Origin: Pyrococcus kukulkanii
GTDB taxonomy: Archaea; Methanobacteriota_B; Thermococci; Thermococcales; Thermococcaceae
Reading direction: 5' to 3'
Length of the DNA: 64,000 nt
Assembly: GCF_041647995.1 (NCBI RefSeq)
Contig: NZ_JARRIB010000006.1
Span: 1-64,000, forward strand
Made by a program: the position numbers and the translations under genes. Positions 33,601 through 44,053 of this stretch are shown here, piece by piece. The stretch's first letter is position 1. The number at the start of each line of letters is the position of its first letter. The notes beneath the pieces are model-generated. The model searched no databases and was not told where the DNA came from. It worked only from the letters and a program-made list of their open reading frames with translations.

Positions 33601-33774
33601 TTGTCTCAATCTATGAAACTATTTGTAGGACATCCTAATAAACCCATCGGCATTTTCACTGATACTGTCAGGATAAGCAGCGGAAGTAGCTTAAGCGTCT
33701 GATAATACTTCAAGAAAGAAGGGGGACGCCTACAGGCAAACCGCAGAAATCCTGGAAATCAGCCACACAGCTAG

Positions 33775-34749
33775 AAGACAGTAAAAAACTCGCAAAAACA
33801 ATTTACCAGCGGTGAAAAAAAAACAAGAGTCAGTATAGGAGTAAGAAAGCATAATGGAGAGCTGTTTTTCATAAAGATAGTTGATAACGGAAAGGACATC
33901 CATAGAATTCCAGTTGTTGTTTCCAATGGCAAAGTCTTCTATGGAGTTAAGCTACTCGAATGGCTCATTGAAGCCCTCAAAGACGGATACGAGGTTCTTG
34001 GCCCAGTTAATCCAAAATCTCCAACGGGAAAACTTGTTGGAATGGCAAGGGATAAATTCTACAGGATTCGGGGAAAATACGAAAACTATGAAAGCTGGCT
34101 TATAAGGAAACAGCTAAAGAAGGGGAAATTATTTAGAAAAACGAGGATAGTTGTGGAGAAGATAGTAGAGTTTAAACCAATTGGGAGAAAGCTCGAAGTT
34201 GCTAGGATAATTCCACTCCCAATTCTTGAGATACTGGGACTTTCTGAAGATGATATAGAACTTCCAAGTGGGGAGTATGGGTTCATATTCCAAAGGAACT
34301 TCGTCCCCCTGGAGGATATCCTAAAAGCTGAGAAAAAGGCCATGAAGATAGTTATGGAACTCGAGAGTAGAAGGCTAAGGGAGGAATACGGTGATACAGG
34401 ATAGGAGGTTAAGGATGTATCATTACATAGACATTATGACGTTTTAGTCAAAACTCAAGAGGGAGAAAAGTACATCGAAGTTAAAGGACACCTTCCTTTA
34501 TTCCTTCACGCCGAGTTAACGGAGGCCGAAATTAATTTTGCCAAGGAGAATAAGGACAAATACTAGATATATATAGTAGCCAACATAAAGAAGAGACCTA
34601 TAATCGTCAAGGTCTTCAGACCCTTTGACAATCCAAGAATATTCCTAGTTAACGAAAATGAAAATGAGGATGTTGACATCACAGAGTACATTAAGGTAAA
34701 TATCAGACACAAAGAAAGAGCAATTTTATTTCTAACCAAATCTTTTTAA
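33775..34749 (+). pseudogene. Helicase-associated DUF3883 protein fragment with two amber codons
   Basis: One frame stays open from 33775 to 34749 except for TAG at 34402-34404 and 34564-34566. Its last third is a DUF3883 nuclease-like domain: HYDVLVKTQEGEKYIEVKG (the ExK motif), LTEAEINFAKENKD and, after the second TAG, IYIVANIKKRP. The first part is an unrecognised basic domain (RKQLKKGKLFRKTR). There is no start codon with a ribosome site, so the 5' end is lost. DUF3883 domains usually sit at the end of large SNF2/restriction-type proteins. The frame 34042-34404 alone is not a real gene. Confidence 0.7.
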
Positions 34750-34770
34750 TTCCCTCAACTCAGCTCGCTG

Positions 34771-35187
34771 ATGATGGAAATGTTCGAGGAAGTTCAAGTT
34801 GAAGCGTACGTTTTTCCCACCGAGGATATAGAGAAGGTCAAGAAAGCCATGCTCAACCTAGTCCCTGGGCTAAAGTTTGAGGCATTCGACAGGGGAGATT
34901 ACATGCTCCTCGTCGGCAAGACCACCGACAAGAGAGCCCTACAAAGGCTGTACGAGCTCTTCAGGGGTCAACAAATTTTAGATACAGCGAGGATGATGCT
35001 CGAGGAGGGCTACTTCGGAGAGGAGATAATAATCAAGGTTCACAAGCAGGTTGCTTACGTGGGCAAGGTCAACTTCAACGAAGAATCCCCCCTGGGTCCA
35101 ATAACGATAATAATTAGAACGAAGGAACCAAAGAGGCTCATGAAGTGGCTCGCTCCTAGGACTAAGAACGGAATACCGATAGAGTAA
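34771..35187 (+). CDS. Conserved archaeal protein, UPF0201-like
   Basis: The 138-aa protein has the conserved segments [19 protein letters not shown] and [20 protein letters not shown], then [20 protein letters not shown] and [22 protein letters not shown] associate this pattern with the archaeal UPF0201 family of small alpha/beta proteins with proposed RNA or nucleotide binding. It is the first core gene after the island. ATG 34771, 34774 and 34780 are all possible starts. The function is not established. Confidence 0.7.
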   Translation: MMEMFEEVQVEAYVFPTEDIEKVKKAMLNLVPGLKFEAFDRGDYMLLVGKTTDKRALQRLYELFRGQQILDTARMMLEEGYFGEEIIIKVHKQVAYVGKVNFNEESPLGPITIIIRTKEPKRLMKWLAPRTKNGIPIE

Positions 35188-35320
35188 AATCTTAAATTTC
35201 CTCAAATTAGTGGAATTTTATTCAATAATTTAACTTTTATTTACAAAAACTGTTTTAAGAGGCTTAGCGTATTCTATCTTGCATAATATTATATCTGGAT
35301 AAAAGGCAGGGGGCTATATT

Positions 35321-37204
35321 ATGGAAGAGTTCAAACCATATATTCCCCCGGAAAAGTCCCTACCAGAGTACACCGTTAAAGCCCTAATCCTCGGTATCGT
35401 TCTAGCGATAATAATGGGTGCGGCAAATGCGTACCTTGGAATGTACGCTGGGATGACGGTAAGTGCAAGCATTCCCGCAGCCGTTATCTCGATGGCAATT
35501 CTCATGGCCTTTAGAGATAAAAACATCTTAGAGAACAACATGGTTCAGACTGCAGCCTCAGCCGGCGAAGCCCTTGCGGCGGGAGTAATATTCACGTTCC
35601 CAGCCCTAGTGGTTCTCAACTACTACACTACGTTCCCGTACTACATAGTTACAATAATTGCAGCCTTGGGTGGCTCCCTAGGTGCACTCTTCACAATCGT
35701 CTTGAGGAGGGCCTTCATAGTTGAAGAGAAGCTTCCATACCCAGAAGGTACGGCCTGTGCCGAAGTTTTAATTGCCGGAGACAAGGGCGGAAGCCATGCA
35801 AGACCAATTCTCTATGGTGGAATCCTGGGAGCAGTGTACAAGTTCCTGGGTAGCATTGGAGTTTGGAAAGGGACGCTTGAAGCCGCTAAGATGGCTGGAA
35901 GCAGGGTGTTTTACTTCGGAAGCGACCTTTCAGCCGCCCTAATAAGTGTCGGTTATATAGTTGGCCTTAACATAGCATTCTTAGTATTCCTCGGTGGAGC
36001 AATAGCTTGGTTCATAGCGATCCCAATTTACGCCGCAAAGATGGGCAATCCCCAAGGTTTGAGCGCCCTCGACCTTGCCTGGACGATCTGGAGCACGAAG
36101 ATAAGGTACATGGGAGTAGGAGCAATGGTTGTTGGTGGTCTTTGGAGCCTAGTAAAGCTTAGAGGCCCAATAATAAGGGGAATAAAGAGGGGACTTGAAG
36201 CGGCAAAGAGGAGGCAGGCAGGTGAAGCAATTCTGAGAACTGAAGAAGATCTACCTCTCAATTACGTTATAGCCCTCATAATAGCGTTCGTGATCCCGAT
36301 GTTCCTGCTCTACGCCCACGTCCTCCACTCGGTGGGAATGGCAGCCGTTATGGCGATAATAATGCTTATCCTTGGATTCTTTGGAAGTGCAATTGCCGGC
36401 TACTTGGCAGGTATCGTTGGTTCATCAAACAACCCAGTTTCAGGAATAACCATTATGAGCCTACTATTTACAGCCCTAATCCTCAAAGCTCTGGGTCTCT
36501 CAGGAATGGAGGGGATGGCAGCAACTATCTTGGTGGCCGCGGTCATCTGTACCGCTGCAGCAATAGCCGGAGATACGATGCAGGATCTCGCTACAGGTTA
36601 TCTCGTTGGTGCAACGCCAAAGAGGCAGCAAGTGTTCGAGATAATAGGAACGTTCTTTGCAGCACTAGTAATGGCCCCCGTGCTTAACCTCCTGATTCAG
36701 GCTTATGGAATAGCTGGAACCCCAACGGCTAAGGGAGAGAACGCACTGCCCGCTCCACAGGCATTCCTAATGGCCAAAGTTACGGAGGGAGTCTTCAAGG
36801 GTACCTTAGAGTGGAAGATGATCTACATTGGAGCGGCAATTGCAATAATCCTAATAATAATAGATGAGATACTTGCCAGGATGAACTCGAAGTTCAGGAC
36901 ACCCGTGATGCCAGTAGCTGTTGGAATTTATCTCCCACTAAGCCTTGGCGTGCCAATACTCCTTGGAGGAATTGCAAGGTATCTAGCTGAGAAGGCCAGC
37001 GGAAGGGAGGAGGGAATGGCGAGCCCAGGAGTGCTTGGGGCTGCTGGTCTAATAGCTGGAGAGGCCCTCACGGGAATACTCTTTGCAGGCCTAATAGTTG
37101 CCGGAGTCGCTCCTTCAGTAAAGACCACAGCTGTAGGAAACGTAATTGGAGTGCTCTTCCTCCTAGCCCTGCTTGGATGGCTTTACAAGCTTGGTAAGGA
37201 GTGA
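35321..37204 (+). CDS. OPT-family oligopeptide transporter
   Basis: The 627-aa membrane protein has about fourteen hydrophobic segments and the OPT hallmarks: GAANAYLGMYAGMTVSASIP in the first part, GSSNNPVSGITIM near the middle and IAGDTMQDLATGYLVGATP. OPT transporters import peptides or metal chelates with protons. The PqqD-like and M20 peptidase genes follow on the same strand, a sensible set for peptide uptake and breakdown. Complete; start ATG 35321 after ggggg. Confidence 0.9.
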   Translation: MEEFKPYIPPEKSLPEYTVKALILGIVLAIIMGAANAYLGMYAGMTVSASIPAAVISMAILMAFRDKNILENNMVQTAASAGEALAAGVIFTFPALVVLNYYTTFPYYIVTIIAALGGSLGALFTIVLRRAFIVEEKLPYPEGTACAEVLIAGDKGGSHARPILYGGILGAVYKFLGSIGVWKGTLEAAKMAGSRVFYFGSDLSAALISVGYIVGLNIAFLVFLGGAIAWFIAIPIYAAKMGNPQGLSALDLAWTIWSTKIRYMGVGAMVVGGLWSLVKLRGPIIRGIKRGLEAAKRRQAGEAILRTEEDLPLNYVIALIIAFVIPMFLLYAHVLHSVGMAAVMAIIMLILGFFGSAIAGYLAGIVGSSNNPVSGITIMSLLFTALILKALGLSGMEGMAATILVAAVICTAAAIAGDTMQDLATGYLVGATPKRQQVFEIIGTFFAALVMAPVLNLLIQAYGIAGTPTAKGENALPAPQAFLMAKVTEGVFKGTLEWKMIYIGAAIAIILIIIDEILARMNSKFRTPVMPVAVGIYLPLSLGVPILLGGIARYLAEKASGREEGMASPGVLGAAGLIAGEALTGILFAGLIVAGVAPSVKTTAVGNVIGVLFLLALLGWLYKLGKE

Positions 37205-37240
37205 TTCTTTTTCTTCTATTTTTATTTTGGAGGCGGAATC

Positions 37241-37570
37241 ATGGAAGAGCTCCTTGATGCAATCCCCAGGAGAAATGAGAAGGTGCAGTTAAAGAAAATT
37301 AATGGAAAATATTATCTCCTAATTCCGATGGAGTCTCCCTTAGACTTCTTAGCTAGGCTAATTCACGGAAAGTATCGGAGGATCGAGCTTGATGAGATAG
37401 GTGCCGAAGTCTGGATGCTGTGCGATGGGAAGAAAAAGGTTAGAGAGATCGGAGAGATACTTGAGAGAAAGTTTGGTGAGAGGGTTAAACCAACTAACGA
37501 AAGGTTAGTAACTTTCCTCCTATCATTATATAAGAGAAAGTTAGTAAGCTTCTGGAGGGAGGAAGAATGA
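37241..37570 (+). CDS. PqqD-like small protein
   Basis: The 109-aa protein has the PqqD winged-helix-like pattern: IELDEIGAEVWMLCDGKKKV, then EIGEILERKFGERV and LVTFLLSLYKRKLVSF. PqqD-type domains bind peptide substrates for radical-SAM or other modifying enzymes; no such enzyme is next to it. The stop overlaps the M20 peptidase start (ATGA). ggaggcgga precedes ATG 37241. Confidence 0.8.
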   Translation: MEELLDAIPRRNEKVQLKKINGKYYLLIPMESPLDFLARLIHGKYRRIELDEIGAEVWMLCDGKKKVREIGEILERKFGERVKPTNERLVTFLLSLYKRKLVSFWREEE

Positions 37571-38802
37571 TTGAAGAAGTCAGCAAGGAGATTGAGAGGC
37601 TTAGGGATGAGATGGTTCAGACCTTAGTGGAGCTTATAAAAATTCCCGCGTTGAGCCCGGACTACGGAGGAGAGGGAGAGTACGACAAGGCCCAGAAGTT
37701 GCTTGAAATTATAAAAGACTGGCCCTTTGACAAGGTTGAGGTCTATGAAGCACCAGATCCAAGGGCCAAGAACGGGGTTAGGCCGAGCATTATAGCCTAC
37801 TACTACGGGCAAGAGAAGGATAAGAGACTCTGGATAATTACTCACTTAGACGTTGTGCCCCCAGGAGAAGGTTGGACGGTGACCGAACCCTTTAAGCCAA
37901 TAGTTAAGGACGGGAAAGTCTACGGAAGGGGAAGCGAGGATAATGGGCAGAGCTTAGTTGCTTCTCTGTACGCGGTAAAGGCCATGATGAACCTTGGGAT
38001 AAGGCCGAAGAGAACTGTAATCTTGGCCTTCGTCAGCGATGAGGAGACTGGGAGTAAGTACGGAGTTGAGTGGCTGATAAAGAACCACCCCGAGCTCTTC
38101 AAGAAGGATGATCTAATCCTAGTTCCCGATGGAGGAAACTCAGAGGGAACCTTCATAGAGGTCGCCGAGAAGAGCATCCTCTGGTTCAAGCTGAAGGTCA
38201 AGGGGAAGCAGGTTCACGCCAGCATGCCGGATAAAGGTTTGAACGCCCACAGGGTTGCCCTGGATTTAGCGTACCATCTAGACAAGTTCCTACACGAGAA
38301 GTACGACAAGAGGGATGAACTCTTTGACCCACCGGAGAGTACTTTTGAGCCAACAATGGTTAAGAATCCTGCAAGCTCTCCAAACATAGCCCCCGGAGAG
38401 CATGAGGTGGTATTTGACTGCAGGGTTCTTCCAGAATACAACTTGGACGAGGTTCTAGAGGACGTTAAGAGGATTGCGGATGAGGTGAGGGAGAGGTACA
38501 AGAAGGATGACCTCCCCAGGATCGAGGTTGAGATTCTCCAAAGGTTAGATGCTCCCAAGCCTACGGATCCCAACAGCGAGATAGTTAAGCTCCTCAAGGA
38601 GGCCATAAAGAGGCTTAGGGGCAAGGAAGCTAAGGTAGGCGGTATCGGTGGAGGAACCTTTGCGGCGTTCTTCAGGAAGCTCGGGATTCCAGCGGTAGTG
38701 TGGGCCACTCTGGATGAGATGGCCCACCAGCCAAACGAGTACGCAAAGATAGATAATATGGTAGAGGACGCTAAGGTAATGGCGGCCCTTGCCCTTCTCT
38801 GA
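37567..38802 (+). CDS. M20-family metallopeptidase
   Basis: The 411-aa enzyme shows the M20 dizinc motifs: ITHLDVVPPG (His, Asp), GRGSEDNGQS, DEETGS with the catalytic Glu, VPDGG, and a late MAHQPNEY. The dimerisation domain sits between (KQVHASMPDKG). Likely a di/tripeptidase or related deacylase; the exact substrate is uncertain. It is coupled to the PqqD-like gene and converges on the ATPase gene, overlapping its end by 32 bases. Confidence 0.9.
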   Translation: MIEEVSKEIERLRDEMVQTLVELIKIPALSPDYGGEGEYDKAQKLLEIIKDWPFDKVEVYEAPDPRAKNGVRPSIIAYYYGQEKDKRLWIITHLDVVPPGEGWTVTEPFKPIVKDGKVYGRGSEDNGQSLVASLYAVKAMMNLGIRPKRTVILAFVSDEETGSKYGVEWLIKNHPELFKKDDLILVPDGGNSEGTFIEVAEKSILWFKLKVKGKQVHASMPDKGLNAHRVALDLAYHLDKFLHEKYDKRDELFDPPESTFEPTMVKNPASSPNIAPGEHEVVFDCRVLPEYNLDEVLEDVKRIADEVRERYKKDDLPRIEVEILQRLDAPKPTDPNSEIVKLLKEAIKRLRGKEAKVGGIGGGTFAAFFRKLGIPAVVWATLDEMAHQPNEYAKIDNMVEDAKVMAALALL

Positions 38803-39931
38803 TTTTCTCCAATTTTGTCAAGAACTCGGGAATCTCATCCTTTTCTAAGACTATAACCCCACGTGGATACCTTCTGTGAGCTCTCCCAGATTTCACCTCA
38901 ACTTTTAGACTATCGGCTATTGCATCAACTTCGTAGGAGTTCTTATAATAGTATATCTCGCCAAAGACCCTGTACATATGCTCCTGAACGACCCATTCGT
39001 AAAGGGCCTCCTCTTTAACGTCAACCCCGTAGAGCATGGCAAAAGCTCTGGCAATTGCCGGATCCCTCAGAAAAAACTTCTTCTCCTTCTTGAAGTTAAT
39101 CCGGCTCCCCTCCCTATGGTAGACTATTTTGAGTATGAACATGTCCTCCAATAGCTCCGCGTACTCTCTCGCGGTGACGTGGTTCAGGCCTATATCCTTT
39201 CCAAGGGCCGAGAAAGAGAGTGCAGATGGTGCCTTTCTAAGTATCTCGTGGATTATCGCCCTCATAATCTTGGGGCTCCTCTCAATTCTAGCTATCTCCC
39301 TGTCGAGGGAAAGTATTAGCTCTTCCGAGAACCGTTCATCCCCGTTTATGCTCCTGGGAAAACCTCCAAGCGTTAGATAGTCTTGGAAGTCCTTTCCGGT
39401 TATCCTGTGGAATTCTGGGAATGAGAGGGGCAGAACTTCAACGTCCTTCCCCTTTCCCCTCCTCCCTATGAACGATTCAGAGTACTTGAGCAACCTGAAG
39501 GTTGAGGAGCCCGAAACTATCACCGAAAACTTCCTTAAAATTCCCGAATCTATCAGGCCCTTAACTACCTTCCACCACCCTTCCACGGAAGTTACTTCAT
39601 CGAGAATTAAGATTCCTTCCCTGTCCTTTATGGCCAGGAGAATTCTCCTCAGCTCTGCAGGATCAACCAGAAGGTCACAGTTAACATAGGTTACGTTCCT
39701 GGGTTCAAACCCTGAATTTATGAGCTCCCTGATGAGTAGCTTAATCCCGGTGGTTTTTCCAACTTGCCTCGGCCCCACAATAAAGTTTAGAGAGAAAGGG
39801 GTAACGCTTATCTCCTTTATCCACCCGGGGATCCACTTATATTTCTGTCTCTTCCACTCCCTAAGTTGGGGATCATCCCTCTCCCAATTATCGGAGAACC
39901 ACCAGGGATTGGTGAGCGATAATATCTCCAT
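38771..39931 (-). CDS. Archaeal AAA_14/DUF4143 ATPase
   Basis: The 386-aa protein has Walker A VGPRQVGKTTG (about 52-62), Walker B ILILDEVTSVEGWW, VSGSSTFRL and the family marker GRRGKGKDVEVLPLSFPEF. A winged helix (LNHVTAREYAELL) and a C-terminal nuclease-like EVDAIADSLKVEVKSG follow. The family is abundant in Thermococcales and its role is unknown. An 18-bp palindrome lies just before the start ATG 39931, so it may be repressed. A broken relative is at 54.9 kb. Confidence 0.88.
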   Translation of the reverse strand: MEILSLTNPWWFSDNWERDDPQLREWKRQKYKWIPGWIKEISVTPFSLNFIVGPRQVGKTTGIKLLIRELINSGFEPRNVTYVNCDLLVDPAELRRILLAIKDREGILILDEVTSVEGWWKVVKGLIDSGILRKFSVIVSGSSTFRLLKYSESFIGRRGKGKDVEVLPLSFPEFHRITGKDFQDYLTLGGFPRSINGDERFSEELILSLDREIARIERSPKIMRAIIHEILRKAPSALSFSALGKDIGLNHVTAREYAELLEDMFILKIVYHREGSRINFKKEKKFFLRDPAIARAFAMLYGVDVKEEALYEWVVQEHMYRVFGEIYYYKNSYEVDAIADSLKVEVKSGRAHRRYPRGVIVLEKDEIPEFLTKLEKIREGQGPPLP

Positions 39932-39933
39932 AG

Positions 39934-39951
39934 TTGAAAGTTAACTTTCAA
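39934..39951 (-). promoter_or_regulatory. 18-bp perfect palindrome in front of the ATPase start
   Basis: TTGAAAGTTAACTTTCAA sits between the TATA-like TTTATAAATTATT and the ATG 2 bases downstream, covering the expected transcription start. It would suit a dimeric repressor. The leader would be nearly absent. Confidence 0.6.
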
Positions 39952-39972
39952 TAATTTATAAAAGTAGCGAGG

Positions 39973-40548
39973 TTAAAGCTCCTCCTCTTCTTCCTCCATA
40001 AGCCCGTACTTCTCCAGCTCCCTGAGGAGCTTCCTCACCGCCTCCCATGCGTCAGCTTCGCTCTTCGCTCCAGAACATACGATCTTACCAGAGGAGAACA
40101 GTAGAATTACCGCTCTCGGCTCTTTAACCCTATAAATCACTCCGGGGAACTGTTCCGGCTCATATTCACAGTTTGGAAGTGTTAGGGCAACGTTATCTAA
40201 GTTGAACTCCCTACCGATGTCACCGCTAAACACCATGTTCTGGATATCAATCTGGGGAGCCCTCTTGAACTTGACCCCTATTCCTTTAAGCTTCTGAACG
40301 AGCTTTGCAACTGCCCTTTCAATATCCTGAACGCTCTTAGCACCGGTAACAACAAGCTTACCCGAGCTGAATATTAGCAGGGCAACCTTCGGATCATCGA
40401 AGCGACAGATAATACCGGGGAACTCCTCAGGATTGTACTTAGAATTGGGGCATATATCGAGAACCTTCTCCAAATCGAGCTGAGCGAAGAGATCTACGGA
40501 AGCGACGATATTCTCTATCCTTAGCTTGACCTTGCTCATGTCCACCAT
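39973..40548 (-). CDS. tbp: TATA-binding protein
   Basis: The 191-aa product is TBP: two imperfect repeats ([20 protein letters not shown], then [20 protein letters not shown]). Each carries the GxxV(C/T)GAKS stirrup segment ([24 protein letters not shown]), and the protein ends in an acidic EEEEEEL tail typical of Thermococcales. It recognises TATA boxes and recruits TFB. ATG 40548, after ggaggtgttaac, is the start; the frame continues upstream without meaning. Fragments of this gene recur at 32.8 kb and 54.5 kb. Confidence 0.98.
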   Translation of the reverse strand: MVDMSKVKLRIENIVASVDLFAQLDLEKVLDICPNSKYNPEEFPGIICRFDDPKVALLIFSSGKLVVTGAKSVQDIERAVAKLVQKLKGIGVKFKRAPQIDIQNMVFSGDIGREFNLDNVALTLPNCEYEPEQFPGVIYRVKEPRAVILLFSSGKIVCSGAKSEADAWEAVRKLLRELEKYGLMEEEEEEL

Positions 40549-40574
40549 GTTAACACCTCCCTTTAAAAAGCCCT

Positions 40575-40604
40575 TTATAAATACAAAGCCCACTCTTTTT
40601 AAAC
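40575..40604 (-). promoter_or_regulatory. Promoter of the TBP gene
   Basis: Reading the minus strand, GTTTAAAAAG (40595-40604) is a good TATA box at about 50 bases from the start codon and TTTATAAA (about 40575-40583) a second. The spacing to ggaggtg fits initiation from either. Confidence 0.45.
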
Positions 40605-40652
40605 CTTATCTAGGCCTAAGGATACAAGAAGTAACCACCAAAAGTAGAAAAT

Positions 40653-41210
40653 TCAAATCTGCGAGATTATTTTCGAAACGATATCTCGGATTTTAGCTTG
40701 GAATTCGTCAAAACTGCAATCGTTGACTATCATGTAGTCCGCCAGAGCTATAACCTCCCCAATTCCGAACTTCAACTCTTTCCTATCCCTGTCGACGAAC
40801 TCTTCCCATGTCTTTGGATCGTCACTCCTTCCCCTCCTCCTGAGCCTCTCGAACCTCATCTTGGGGGGAGAGTGGACTGCGAGGATTATGATTTCCTCTT
40901 CGCTGAACCTCTTCCTGAACTCCTCAACCTCATAAGGACTTCTCACTCCCTCAATCACAACTACTGGTTCTGTCTCGAGCAACTTCTCCACCTTCGGTAT
41001 CGTTAGTATCGCAACTGCTCCTGGCCCCAACTCCTCCCTGACCTTGAGGCTTACCTCTTTGAGACCTTCTGGAGTCCTGGGGATTCCCCTTCTATCGGCT
41101 TCCTCCCTAATAGCGTCACCCATGGAAACAACTGGGATGCCCCTCTTCTGGAAGGCCTTGGCAACTTCACCCTTCCCAGAGCCAGGCATCCCAGTTAAAA
41201 GAACGATCAT
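40653..41210 (-). CDS. UPF0200-type nucleotide kinase
   Basis: The 185-aa P-loop protein begins TGMPGSGKGEVAKAF (Walker A, about 6-20). It has the kinase core VSMGDAIREEADRRG, the EGVRSPYEVEEF segment and a lid with RRRGRSDD. The UPF0200 family resembles dephospho-CoA and nucleoside-monophosphate kinases, but its substrate is not settled. It lies 10 bases after proS on the same strand, likely co-transcribed with it. Confidence 0.85.
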   Translation of the reverse strand: MIVLLTGMPGSGKGEVAKAFQKRGIPVVSMGDAIREEADRRGIPRTPEGLKEVSLKVREELGPGAVAILTIPKVEKLLETEPVVVIEGVRSPYEVEEFRKRFSEEEIIILAVHSPPKMRFERLRRRGRSDDPKTWEEFVDRDRKELKFGIGEVIALADYMIVNDCSFDEFQAKIRDIVSKIISQI

Positions 41211-41220
41211 AGGGAAGCCC

Positions 41221-42669
41221 TCAGTACGTTCTTGCGAACCTTGCTATAAACTTAGCCTCCCTACCACATACTGGACACTTCTTACCCTCTGGGGCCTCGG
41301 GATTTGGATAGGGAGTTCCAAGCATCTTCGCCTCAAGCTCCTCCTCCATCTTAAGCCCACACTCCTCGTTGCCACACCACGGGATCTCGACTACTCCCCT
41401 CCTGTCCTCGAAGGCTTTCTTTGCTTCCTCCAGCGTGTCGACCCTCTTTATGTGACTTTCGAGCCACTCCCTCGATCTCTTAGCTAAATAGTTCATTATA
41501 TCGTCGAAGAGCTCCCTCACCCTGTCAACGAGCTCTTCCCTACTTACCGTAATCTTCTCGAGCTTATCCCTCCTAGCGATGACTACCGTTCTGTTGTCGG
41601 CATCCCTCGGCCCGACCTCTATCCTCACGGGAACCCCCTTAAGCTCCCAGTCGTAGAACTTCCATCCGGGCCTCTTGTCCCTCATGTCGAGGTGAACCCT
41701 TATTCCAGCCGTCCTCAGCTCCTCCTCGATCTCCCTAGCGTAGGAATAAACTTTCTCCTCCTCGCCCTTCTTGGGAATCGGGACTATAACGACCTGAATC
41801 GGGGCTATCGTTGGAGGCAAAACCATCCCCCTGTCGTCTCCGTGTATGGCTATGACGGCAGCGAGGAGCCTCTCGCTCATTCCGAACGTCGTCTGATGAA
41901 CGTAAGCGTGGGTTCCATCCTCTTTCTCGTAGATTATGTTGTAGGCCCTTGCGAAGTTGTCCTTGTAGTGGTGCATGGTTCCTATCTGGAGGGTTCTTCC
42001 GTCAGGCATTACCACCTCCGCTCCCAGGGAGTAGTAGGCCCCAGGGAACTTGTCCCACTCGGGCCTCTTCGAGATTATGTAAGCTAGGGCAAGCTTCTTC
42101 ATGAGGTTGTCAAATATCTCTAGATCCTCCTTTATTTGCCTCTCCGCATCTTCGAAGTCTACGTGTGCTGTGTGGGCCTCAAAGAACCTGCTTATCTCTC
42201 TAACCCTGATTAAGGGCCTCGTGTGCTTGGTCTCGTAGCGGTAGACGTTAACTATCTGGTATATCTTGAAAGGCAAGTCAGCGTGAGACCTAATCCAACC
42301 TCCCTTATCCTTGGAGAACATTGGGTAGATGGCGGTCTCGCTCGTGGGCCTAAGAATTAGCTTAACGTCGAGCTCGTCATGACCGGCATGGGTTATCCAG
42401 AAGACCTCCCCCTCAAAACCCGCTATATGCTCGGCCTCCTTCTTGAACTCGGTCTCAGGAATTAAAGCCGGGAACAACACTTCTTGATGACCTGTTCTCT
42501 CCATCTCCTCGTGGATGAACTTTTCAATGTTCCTCATTATTTTAAGCCCATATGGAAGCCAAACGTTCATCCCCTTAACGGGATACCTCTTGTCAAGAAT
42601 TCCGGCCTCCTCTATTACATCGTTGAACCACTCGCTGAAGTTCTCGCTCCACCTCTTCCTCTCCACCAT
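41221..42669 (-). CDS. proS: Prolyl-tRNA synthetase, archaeal type
   Basis: The class II enzyme charges tRNA-Pro. Visible are the start [17 protein letters not shown], the motif 2 region [17 protein letters not shown], the anticodon-binding part ([12 protein letters not shown]), and the C-terminal zinc-binding cysteines (GNEECG, CPVCGRE) with a terminal Tyr. From ATG 42669 (after aggtggtctt) it is 482 aa, the usual length; the frame upstream to 42807 is spurious. It is divergent from the flippase gene. Confidence 0.97.
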   Translation of the reverse strand: MVERKRWSENFSEWFNDVIEEAGILDKRYPVKGMNVWLPYGLKIMRNIEKFIHEEMERTGHQEVLFPALIPETEFKKEAEHIAGFEGEVFWITHAGHDELDVKLILRPTSETAIYPMFSKDKGGWIRSHADLPFKIYQIVNVYRYETKHTRPLIRVREISRFFEAHTAHVDFEDAERQIKEDLEIFDNLMKKLALAYIISKRPEWDKFPGAYYSLGAEVVMPDGRTLQIGTMHHYKDNFARAYNIIYEKEDGTHAYVHQTTFGMSERLLAAVIAIHGDDRGMVLPPTIAPIQVVIVPIPKKGEEEKVYSYAREIEEELRTAGIRVHLDMRDKRPGWKFYDWELKGVPVRIEVGPRDADNRTVVIARRDKLEKITVSREELVDRVRELFDDIMNYLAKRSREWLESHIKRVDTLEEAKKAFEDRRGVVEIPWCGNEECGLKMEEELEAKMLGTPYPNPEAPEGKKCPVCGREAKFIARFARTY

Positions 42670-42760
42670 AAGACCACCTAAAGTTAGCCGGGTTAAGTAA
42701 TTTTTAATCTTTCGTTTTGTTTTTGAAAAGCTTTTAATTGACGAAATAAAAGCTACGTGC

Positions 42761-44053
42761 ATGGACAAGAGAAAAGTTATAATAAGGCACTCGCTCGCGA
42801 GCATCATAGCCTTGGCGGTCTTTGGGGGAAGCAGATTCCTCTATAATATTGTAGTGGCGAGGAGGTACGGTGTAGAGGTTCTTGGAGAGGTAAACTCAAT
42901 AATTTCTCAAGCATTCTTGCTTGCAGGGTTCTTAGCTTTCTTCTCTGTAGGGTTGGGAAAGTTTACGGCGGAGTTCCTGGGGAGAGGGGAACGTGAGAGA
43001 ATTAAGGCGATAACTGGTATTTCTTACATCTTTCCCTTCCTGGGACTTCTATTAGCTCCAATTAATCTTCAACTCGCAGTGTTATCGGTGATGAGGGCCC
43101 TTCAGTTGACGTTCCGCTCATTCGTCTACGGTCTTCACAGGGGAGAGGTTTACGCCTATGCCGTTCTCTTGGGCTTCTTGGGGTTCATCGTAGGGTTCCT
43201 CGATGGAGTTTTAATGCCCTACTACCTCCTCCTAGGCATGATATCAGCATTCGGATTGGGTTATTCCATGAAGTTCCTGGGGAGGCCCAAGGGGAAAGAG
43301 GTTAAGGCACTTGTTAAGTACTCTGGCTGGGCCTTCCTTGGCAGTATCGCGGGGATATTCCTTCTCCAAGCTCCTTACTTCCTCACAGAAAAGCTGGCGG
43401 GCTCAAGAATTGCTGGAGCTGTGTCGGCAATGCTCTCAACTTCTTTCTTGCTCTCCTACATGCCCCAGGTAGTCCAATCTGCTATTGTCCCACTGTACGC
43501 CTTCGATTATGGTCGAGGTAGAAAGAATGAAATCAAGGTTTTAGCCGAGGAAGCAACGTCCTTGCTTTCTCTGATGACAGCTTTAGTGGTTTTCTTAATG
43601 CTTATATTCTCCAACATTTTGGAGAACCTCTTTGGAGTGAATTTCAGCTGGCCATTCCTCCTCTCCCTCCTAGCAGTCGAAGTCTACGTAGTCTTTAATC
43701 CCCTAATAAACGTCCTAAGTTCAACGGAGTACATAAAAAGGGCAGCCTTATATTCCCTCACTGGTGCCATTATTTCTCTCTTCCTCTGGCTACTCCTAAT
43801 TCCAAGGCTCCATGAAGTCGGAACCTTTCTGGGGCTTTTGGCTGGGTACTCAACGATCTTCCTACTCGTTCTAGCTGAGGCAAGAAGAAGATTTGAAGTT
43901 AAAATCACCTCTATAAGACCCTTCGTCTTAGCGGTGCCTTTTCAGGTGATATCGATAAAACTCCCAGTCCTGGGGTTGATTTTGTACTTGCTTATGGAGT
44001 ATAAAGATATAAGGAGAGGGATTAAGCTTTTCCTCCGTGGTACAAAATCCTAA
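42761..44053 (+). CDS. Polysaccharide flippase-like membrane protein (MOP/Wzx superfamily)
   Basis: The 430-aa protein has about 12 hydrophobic helices. It starts with the family-typical [20 protein letters not shown] and [13 protein letters not shown], as in Wzx/RfbX flippases for lipid-linked sugars. The gene stands alone rather than in a glycan cluster. The start ATG 42761 has no clear ribosome site and may be leaderless. Its end overlaps the phosphoesterase gene on the other strand by 32 bases. Confidence 0.85.
   Translation: MDKRKVIIRHSLASIIALAVFGGSRFLYNIVVARRYGVEVLGEVNSIISQAFLLAGFLAFFSVGLGKFTAEFLGRGERERIKAITGISYIFPFLGLLLAPINLQLAVLSVMRALQLTFRSFVYGLHRGEVYAYAVLLGFLGFIVGFLDGVLMPYYLLLGMISAFGLGYSMKFLGRPKGKEVKALVKYSGWAFLGSIAGIFLLQAPYFLTEKLAGSRIAGAVSAMLSTSFLLSYMPQVVQSAIVPLYAFDYGRGRKNEIKVLAEEATSLLSLMTALVVFLMLIFSNILENLFGVNFSWPFLLSLLAVEVYVVFNPLINVLSSTEYIKRAALYSLTGAIISLFLWLLLIPRLHEVGTFLGLLAGYSTIFLLVLAEARRRFEVKITSIRPFVLAVPFQVISIKLPVLGLILYLLMEYKDIRRGIKLFLRGTKS

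Noticed and set aside
34042-34404. Stand-alone 120-codon gene
   Set aside because: It is the middle part of a longer frame that stays open on both sides apart from amber codons, so it is a pseudogene segment, not a gene.
34402-34566. Pyrrolysine decoding of the two TAG codons
   Set aside because: No pyl genes are known in Pyrococcus and none are in the window; nonsense mutation is simpler.
41221-42807. Longer prolyl-tRNA synthetase with a membrane-like N-terminus
   Set aside because: The extra 46 codons precede the strong ribosome site and overlap the promoter of the divergent flippase gene; the shorter form has the normal length.
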